Part shown: in pieces, positions 57,828 to 64,000 of the stretch | Layout: each line of letters starts with the position of its first letter | Position numbering within the stretch: the stretch's first letter is position 1 | Assembly (NCBI GenBank): GCA_022605405.1 | Contig: JABYQQ010000001.1 | Location: forward strand, 4,464,001 to 4,528,000 | Direction: 5' to 3' | Source of the DNA: Earliella scabrosa | Lineage: Eukaryota > Basidiomycota > Agaricomycetes > Polyporales > Polyporaceae | Length of the DNA stretch: 64,000 bases | Notes under the pieces: generated by a model | Told to the model about the DNA's origin: nothing | Databases searched by the model: none | What the model saw: only the letters and a program-made list of their open reading frames with translations | Made by a program: the position numbers and the translations under genes

Positions 57828-59994
57828 ATGACCCCGCATTCTGACACGCCCACGGCGGCGAAGATCACTCGACCTTGTTACATTGTCAATAGGCCAGTCA
57901 TCCGTGCATCTCTTCACCAACGCGACGCTGATCTGACGTCGAACGCCCCCAGGTTACCCCCTGAGCTCACCGAGTTTATCACGGACGATCTCAACATATT
58001 GGACGTTCTAGCATGGAGGGCTACATGTCGCTCGACGTATCGGAGAGTAGCGGAATCACTCCGGAGCTTTCTGCGCCGCTCCCTGACACCTGCACACGAC
58101 ACCCCCAGTACTCTCCTCTCTCTCCTCTACAAGTACAGGATCCTCATAGGAGGCGAAGTGGCCCTCAACTTTGTTCTTCGAGACCCTTCCTACCAATACA
58201 GCTCCCTCGAACTCTATGCACCCTGCCCATGGTACCCACCGTTCGTAGACGCTCTGCGCGAACTCCTCGGTACCTCAATCGCAAGAGAAACCTACATCAA
58301 CCGCGCTCGTTACGGCTTCATCGACTGGCATGAATGTGCTTATATCACCCTCCAGAATGGGTTCAAAATTGCGGTGTACCAGTCCCCAACCCCGAGCGCG
58401 CTGTCCGCACTCTGCCGCCAGCCATGCAGTCTCCTTATTAACTATGTCACGACCTACTCCTTCGGATGCGCCTACCCACACCTCACCCTCCAACGACAAG
58501 GACTACTCGCGGACTGGGCGCTCCACGTCACAACACCCCTCGACTTTCAGATCATGAACTCCCTCAGCGACCAAGGGTTCAATATCTCATGGAAGCCTGC
58601 CGACCTCGAACTTGCCGACTCTCCTCGAACCTCCGGCGCTCTTCGTCTCCGATCGGTATCAGACTCCGCCGCTCTCCACACCCACACTCCGTCCTACCCA
58701 GAGCACTCCTCACCAGTCAACGAAGCGACCGATGCCACGGACATGCATATCACCCCCCAAACCGAGGATGACGTGGCACACAATACCAACCCCGACCTGG
58801 CAGCCTCTACGGACGACGATCGTTATCGGCCGATTGCATCTTACTCCCCATTTCAATTCTCCGACACCGGACGCGCCCTCCCTTACGCCGTGCACCAACG
58901 CGGACACATGCACCCCTCCGTCCTTCCAATTTTCCCAAGATCCATACCTAAACAACCTCACACAGCTGTCTCTGCTCCCCCACGTCACCTCCCTTTCCAG
59001 CAACCGGTAGATACCCGCACGAAGACACCGACCTCTAATCCTCCTGACCGCACTGGCACTCTGTCCAGATCTCAGTCTGCGCCTCCGCTCTCACCGCCAA
59101 TGAACCACACACTCCCCTCCACCGACGTCCTGCACACCGAAACTATCGCCCACACAACTCAGCATCTCCTTCAATCGTCATCGACCGTAACGATTCCTGA
59201 ACACCCGTCTCTTCCTTCAACACCTATACCCAACGGTCACAGCCCCCTCCCTTCGCTCCACACGCAAGATGCCCTTGGTGACCGAACCCCTGGCTCAGCC
59301 TCGACCCATTCTAACGACATTGCGCCGACGACTGACTACGATCACGACCGTATACACATGCCGATCCCGACATATGCTCTCGCAACCCCTGTACTGCATC
59401 CACCTATCGGTGAGTTCAATCGACGTCCTGCTCGTTGCATCTCGCCTACTGATATCATTCCTCCGCGACACAGAAGACGACAACAACAACGACATGTTTT
59501 CGGCATCCACCCCTTCTTCCAACTCGGCCGATGATATCGACATCTACTCTGACCTCCATTCTCCAGTGTACGAACTTCCCGCAACACACAGCCACCGCTT
59601 CCGCTCCTCGTGGGGAGCCCCGCCGTCATGGGAGTCCGGCATGTGGGATTACCAACGGCCCAAGCGCCCGTGCTACGTCGAACAGAACATGTGCCCACAG
59701 CAATTCCGTTACTTCGGCGACCCCCCTTCACTCATAGACTTCATCGACCCGCTCTCCGGCGACCGAGAGCGGGTGGAGGAACAATGCATGCCCCCGATGG
59801 GCACTGTCGTTATTTGGAAACTGTTCAGCTCATACCAGTGTTGTCACAAAGGTCTATGCGGCTGCATCGTCCCCAGCTACTCATACGAGAGGGACAACAA
59901 CCTCTATCTCGCATCCATGCCCGGACAGAATACGTTTGACCGTTCCGATCCTCGTAAACACCCTCCCATCACCACTCACTGGTGGGAATACTGA
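57828..59994 (+). CDS. F-box-like / NTase-like family protein, copy 6, with long disordered insert
   Basis: Two exons (57828-59409; 59474-59994) around a 64-nt intron give exactly 701 codons including stop, almost twice the other copies. Order: F-box-like LPPELTEFITDDLNILDVLA then WRATCR; GGEVALNFVLRDPS; acidic-site position LELYAP; YSFGCAYPHLTLQRQG; then roughly 300 residues rich in Pro, Ser, Thr and His without homology to the paralogues; then the family C-terminus CPQQFRYFGDPPSLIDFIDP and a WKLFSSYQCC block. Unlike copies 2-5 it lacks the intron before the F-box but has its own intron near the end of the insert. Function unknown. Confidence 0.82.
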
Positions 59995-60029
59995 CCACAC
60001 GACTTCACGCCTCACCATGACCTTCCTGT

Positions 60030-60165
60030 ACTCGTATACACTCGTATAGCCACGTTGTGTGCACTCTGTCCTCATATATACACGTATAGCCACATTACAT
60101 GCACTCTGTCCTCGTATATACTCGGATAACCGCATTATATGCACTCTGTCCTCCTATAGCCACGT
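60030..60165. repeat. Minisatellite, ~40-nt unit, about 3.4 copies
   Basis: Units contain CACTCGTATAGCCACGTT and GCACTCTGTC with small differences. It lies just downstream of the copy 6 stop, probably in its 3' UTR or flank. Confidence 0.8.
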
Positions 60166-60858
60166 TCGAATCCAGACGCAAGCAACACCCACTACGAAGA
60201 CCACATGTAAATACTTATCCCGACACAATCATATCAGTGATCTCCGCACCCACAGCTCACCGCACCGCTCCATAGCCCGCACAGACAAGGAGGCTTACTT
60301 ACAACCGGTGAATTCCCATCGGCTACCCCATGCATCAGCCTAAGTGCCTCGACTGCGCGAACCCCTCTTGTACTCCCCAACCATACACCGTGGCTTATCC
60401 AACGACTGCTCCACGCACGCAGAGCGCACTGCGGCTTAACCTCTCCGACCATAACCACGGGGTATAACCAGGGGGTATGCGGTAATACCGTTTCGCCGTC
60501 ACCAAGTAAGTGTAAAGTGTACCGTATACAGGTGCTGGTGTGATGATTACAAGGATTTACAACGGTGGAGCCCTCCACAAACGCCGGCCAGGGGTGCCAG
60601 GTGTCCCGTGCGAAAAGTCTTCCGCCTCAAGCGACCTGAAACATCAGACCACGTGGACTCTACCCCGGACGGACTCATCTTTACTCCCGTCGAGACCTGG
60701 CTCACTTTCGTGTCCAGGAATTAAATTCGTTACAGTAGTCTATGGCCGGAGTCCGCACGGAAGGAAAGATACAGGAGCGCAGGTACACTTCGAAGTTCGT
60801 GAGGCGTTCATGGTCCGGTCAAGTGGACGGTCGGTGGAAATGGCGGAGGTGAGTGGAT
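60166..60858. other. Intergenic, no feature seen
   Basis: Between the convergent ends of copy 6 and Ohr1. Only short ORFs. Confidence 0.4.
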
Positions 60859-61562
60859 TTACATCTTCGTGACGGTGACCTCCACGCCATGTTTCAGTGC
60901 GCGACTGTACGGGCAGAACTATGCGGTAATCAGCATCGTACGTTGCGTACTCCACGTTGAACGGAGGACACACCTCATGCGCTTCAGCAATGATAGCATC
61001 GTCTGGGCATCCGTCGACGTTGATCTCGGCGCGGAGACCGAATCCGTCCAGATTCGGGTCAGTCGGGTGGCCGAGGAAGACGTTTGCAGTAACCTTCGCA
61101 TTCTCGCCGAGCTCCTTCTTGTTCGCGCGCGCCGCGGCAAGTTGGAGTGCACCGAGGAAGCAGGCTGGCGCATACGTCAATTTTGACCCAACGGTTTCAT
61201 CACAGACGCGAAGACTTACAAGCGTACCCCATGGCGAAGAGCTGTTCAGGGTTATGCCCGTCACCCTTCCCGCCAGCAGTCCGGGGCATGGACATCTTCA
61301 ACTCCAGCGGCGAGTCTCCGTTAGACTTGACCAAGCCGTTACGTCCCGGACCTTCGGCTGTGGCCTTGGAAAAGTACTGCGGAGGGCAGGTTGAGCGCAT
61401 CACCAGTCGACATATGGGTAGGAAACGTACCACATGGTCTTTCAAGGTGAGCATGCTGCGTTTGTGCATGGTACGCGGCTCCACATTGCGCGCATAGCGG
61501 ACCCCAGCGCCAGTGAGAACACGGTGAGAAAGCGGGCGAAGGACGGCGGGAGTAGGATGCAT
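60859..61562 (-). CDS. OsmC/Ohr-family organic hydroperoxide reductase, copy 1
   Basis: Thiol peroxidase that detoxifies organic hydroperoxides. Start at 61562 gives a leader MHPTPAVLRPLSHRVLTGAG with Arg/Leu/Ser and no acids, typical of mitochondrial targeting. Then GRNGLVKSNGDSPLEL (catalytic Arg), NPEQLF (Glu), YASCFLGAL (peroxidatic Cys, formed across an intron with donor GTAAGT), DGFGLRAEINVDG and HEVCPP (resolving Cys). The C-terminal exon encodes RALKHGVEVTVTKM; its acceptor CCGTACAG is clear but the donor is ambiguous (two options), so residues around VCPP are uncertain. The sister gene lies 545 bp upstream on the same strand. Confidence 0.87.
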
Positions 61563-62106
61563 GTTGGTAGGGACGAGTTGTCGTAGACGATAGCACGGAC
61601 GATTACTGATGCGTGTAGCGTTGTTTTGAAGGTGAAAGGTCGGGAGGTACAATGAATTATAGTGGGAAGGAGGCGTTTAGCTCGGCGAGAGTGAGCGGGA
61701 GTGTGAGTTGCGTAAAAGGGGTCGGAAGAAGTGACGAGATGTGTGTTATGAGAACCGAGCTTTCGCCTACCGTTATATGGTAACGCACGAGTAAAGGGCA
61801 TAGCCGACTCCAGAGAATACTCCAACATTGCGCCAGCGCTGTCGTCGTCAGCTCAGGCAACATACATCATCGGTGAGCTGCGCCATTACGTCGGTTACTC
61901 CGACCGCCCCATTTGGCCGGTGCAATATGCACCGACATCTGGACCTACAGTTCTCACCAGATCTCGGGTCTACTTACCGCACAGCGCCAAAGCCAGCGTT
62001 TGTCCAACGGCTTTGGAAAGACCCTTCCAGGAGGCTTCCGGCTCCATTGAGCCAAGGTAGTACTGGGGCATTTTCGCTTCACGTTCCGTACTTCATGTCT
62101 AGGCAA

Positions 62107-62817
62107 CTACACCTTCAAGTTGCGGACATTGACGACTGCGCCGTGGTGCAGGGCTCGGCTGTACGGACAAGCCTGCGGTGGCGATGGAGTTTCAGCTTGG
62201 GCTCCAAGGCCGTCAAGTAGACCGGGTCGAGTTGGGCCCACTCACCTGGTGCGCTGCCTGGATGAGCTCCGAATCATCCACGCCATCGACCTGTATATCG
62301 ACCTCCAATCCGAAACCTCCCAAGTCCTTCGGCTCGCCTATGTGGACCTGCGTGTGCACCATAGCGTTCCGCGCCCTGTCGGTCTTACCCGTCTGTCCGG
62401 CCACCATTTGAAGAGCGCTTAGGAAACATGCTAGGGTATCGGACGATTGAGTCGTCGAACAGACCATGAAAGATGAGACGCATATATGCACACCTGCGTA
62501 GCCCATGGCGAACAGCTGCTCGGGATTCTGGCCGTCTCCCTTACCGCCGAGGGAGCGAGGCATCGCGAGGCGCAGTTCTAGCCCGCAGTCGTCGTCAGAT
62601 TTGACTTGGCCGTTGCGTCCTTGACCTTGCGCCGTAGCATGCGCCGTGTACTGACTTTCGCGGTCAGGCGGCCCCAGATGGATGATACCGAAATTCAGGT
62701 TGGACGCACCTTATGGTCCTTCAAGGTCATGATGGAGCGAGTTGGCAAACGATTGACGGGACGAAACGCGGCATGGGCCACTCGTTGCACGACGGTACGT
62801 GTGAGGATGGAGGACAT
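62107..62817 (-). CDS. OsmC/Ohr-family organic hydroperoxide reductase, copy 2
   Basis: Complete four-exon gene. The leader begins MSSILTRTVVQRVAHAAFRP, basic and acid-free, a likely mitochondrial presequence. Family residues: GRNGQVKSDDD (Arg), NPEQLFAMGYA (Glu), YAACFLSAL (peroxidatic Cys across an intron with donor GTGTGC), GGFGLEVDIQVDGVDD, HQ then ACPYSRALHHGAVVNV (resolving Cys; intron donor GTGAGT, acceptor CCGCAG). The stop is TAG at 62107-62109. It has the same intron positions as copy 1, so the pair is a tandem duplication. Confidence 0.92.
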
Positions 62818-63727
62818 GGAGCTGCCTGTGAGAGAGAGGTAGGGTGAACGGCGGGGGAAAGAGGCAAAACCGCATGGTTAGTCCCAGTTCCGAGCTATAA
62901 GGCTCTCCGCGCTGACGTCCAACGACGCGTTGAGGAGCTCGTCGAGGGATCAATCGGGTTGCGAGACAAATGGGACCCATATATGGTCTTAGGGTTGCCA
63001 TCTATGACCAAACGATGTCGCAAGAGCGATCCTGAGCAGCTCTCCGCGGACGCGAATCCGAGGACGGCACGATTGGGGAGACACGGTCAGGTGATGGGAG
63101 TGTAGTACGTGGTGGACTCGGTTGCACTCGCGCGCTTTCCTCTCCTGCGTATCCATATGCATGATCCCCGTGGCCTGACCAATGGAAGAAGATGTGGTTA
63201 GAAAGGTCCCAGCGACGCGCGCGCTCGGGATCCGAGACACAGTGCGCAGCCAGGACCAGCGCTGTATTACAGCTCATGAATAGGGATATACGTGCCTAAG
63301 GTAGCCCAAGGCCGCGTACTGGCAGGATGTACTATACTACTAACACTACGAAAAGTCCGAACCCCGGATCTAAAACGAGCGGCAGCCTGTGTACTCGGAG
63401 ACGAGAATGCGGCTATAGGTGGGGGATGAGGGGATGGGGGGGATGAGAGTCCGTGCGTGGAGCGTGGCTAGCTAGCTACTAGTGGACAACAAGTCACTAT
63501 GGATCGATGCACAAAGTCTGAGCGTGGGGAGAATATGTAAGAAGCAGTGTCCGGTAGGTTAAGTCGTGATCAAGCTCGTAACTCATAAAGACTGTCAATA
63601 TCGAACAAACAAACAAACGAATCGGAAGTCGAAACCAGAGGTCCGTGGGAGAGCGAGACGCGAAAGCATCGGAAAGTCCAAGCAATAGTGAGGTAGAGGT
63701 AGAGGTAGGGGCGGTGTAGGTGTGCGC
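62818..63727. other. Intergenic, no supported gene
   Basis: Minus-strand ORFs around 63000-63280 lack motifs. Likely the promoter of Ohr2 and the 3' flank of the next gene. Confidence 0.4.
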
Positions 63728-64000
63728 TCATAGCAGCGCCGACAGCAGAGTGAGTGAGGCGGCCGCAGCGACGAGGAGCGAGGGCGCAGAGGCAGCGAGC
63801 GCAGCGTTATCGTCGCCCTGGTCCGCGTTGCCGTCGCCGCTGCTCGAGTTGTCAGAGGAGCGGGTAGCGATGACCGACGAAGGGAGGTCCGGCGCGTTGC
63901 CCACCGGCTGCTTCTCGATCTTGCCAGAACCAATCATGACCTGCACGCCGACGGACGGGACGCCGTCCACGACAACGAAGACAACTGTTGCAAGTCCAGT
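63728..64000 (-). CDS. C-terminus of a GPI-anchor-like surface or secreted protein, partial
   Basis: The frame is open from the window edge to TGA at 63728. After a beta-like segment (GVPSVGVQVMIGSGKIEKQP) comes a Ser/Asn/Asp/Gly linker and then a hydrophobic Ala/Leu tail (LLVAAAASLTLLSALL) with small residues ahead of it, the form of a GPI-attachment signal. The catalytic or binding domain lies beyond the window, so the protein type cannot be named. Confidence 0.6.
   Translation of the reverse strand, partial: TGLATVVFVVVDGVPSVGVQVMIGSGKIEKQPVGNAPDLPSSVIATRSSDNSSSGDGNADQGDDNAALAASAPSLLVAAAASLTLLSALL

Noticed and set aside
1..64000. CRISPR arrays, rRNA operons, complete tRNA genes, bacterial ribosome binding sites
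   Set aside because: No spaced direct repeats, no rRNA signatures and no complete cloverleaf were seen; the genome style is fungal.

Overview
This looks like nuclear DNA of an intron-rich Agaricomycete (mushroom-forming basidiomycete, perhaps a polypore). Genes are cut by many 45-65 nt GT-AG introns, with a few GC-AG, and CDSs only appear after splicing. The families also fit: GATA and Zn2Cys6 regulators, MYND-finger proteins of a common agaricomycete type, an expanded F-box-like/nucleotidyltransferase-like family, a fungal-type Helitron protein, and fungal Ohr proteins with mitochondrial-type leaders. There are no operons, rRNA genes or CRISPR arrays. All splice models were built by eye from conserved motifs and reading frame.

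Layout. 0-3.3 kb: complete 15-exon ribonucleotide reductase large subunit gene (RNR1-A, minus). 4.5-6.2 kb: unknown nuclear-looking protein (plus). 6.6-8.6 kb: GATA factor (minus). 9-12.7 kb: two F-box/NTase-like genes (minus) flanking a small unknown gene (plus). 13.4-14.6 kb: LAMMER-like kinase (plus). 15.9-20.3 kb: decayed pieces of two housekeeping genes, vigilin/SCP160 and NADP-isocitrate dehydrogenase. 20.8-24 kb: MYND protein and a ribonucleotide reductase small subunit (RNR2-like, minus). 24.5-30.7 kb: intact Helitron Rep/helicase (plus). 31-37 kb: two more F-box/NTase-like genes. 38.8-40.8 kb: Zn2Cys6 protein. 41.4-43.4 kb: two unknown genes. 43.7-46.7 kb: second 15-exon RNR1-like gene (RNR1-B, plus). 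47.4-48.7 kb: F-box/NTase-like gene. 49.9-55 kb: AT-rich transposon land with a TIR element carrying GC-rich cargo, a TA-flanked MITE and a perfect hairpin. 55-60 kb: unknown protein, second MYND gene, a sixth and much longer F-box/NTase-like gene. 60.8-62.8 kb: tandem Ohr peroxidase genes. The right edge holds the C-terminus of a GPI-anchor-like protein.

Most striking point. Two RNR1-like genes and one RNR2-like gene lie within 47 kb. RNR1-A keeps the catalytic cysteines. RNR1-B has the same 15-exon structure, including a 4-nt microexon, with ten of fifteen exon lengths identical and the frame preserved throughout, yet it has lost every catalytic residue I can identify. It looks like a maintained pseudoenzyme. 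Both copies share a shortened substrate-specificity loop. RNR2-like keeps its di-iron/tyrosyl centre but has no recognisable C-terminal R1-binding tail. I infer, without proof, a lineage-specific divergent RNR system in which B is a regulatory partner. Around it sits a fast-evolving accessory region rich in duplicated families and mobile DNA.
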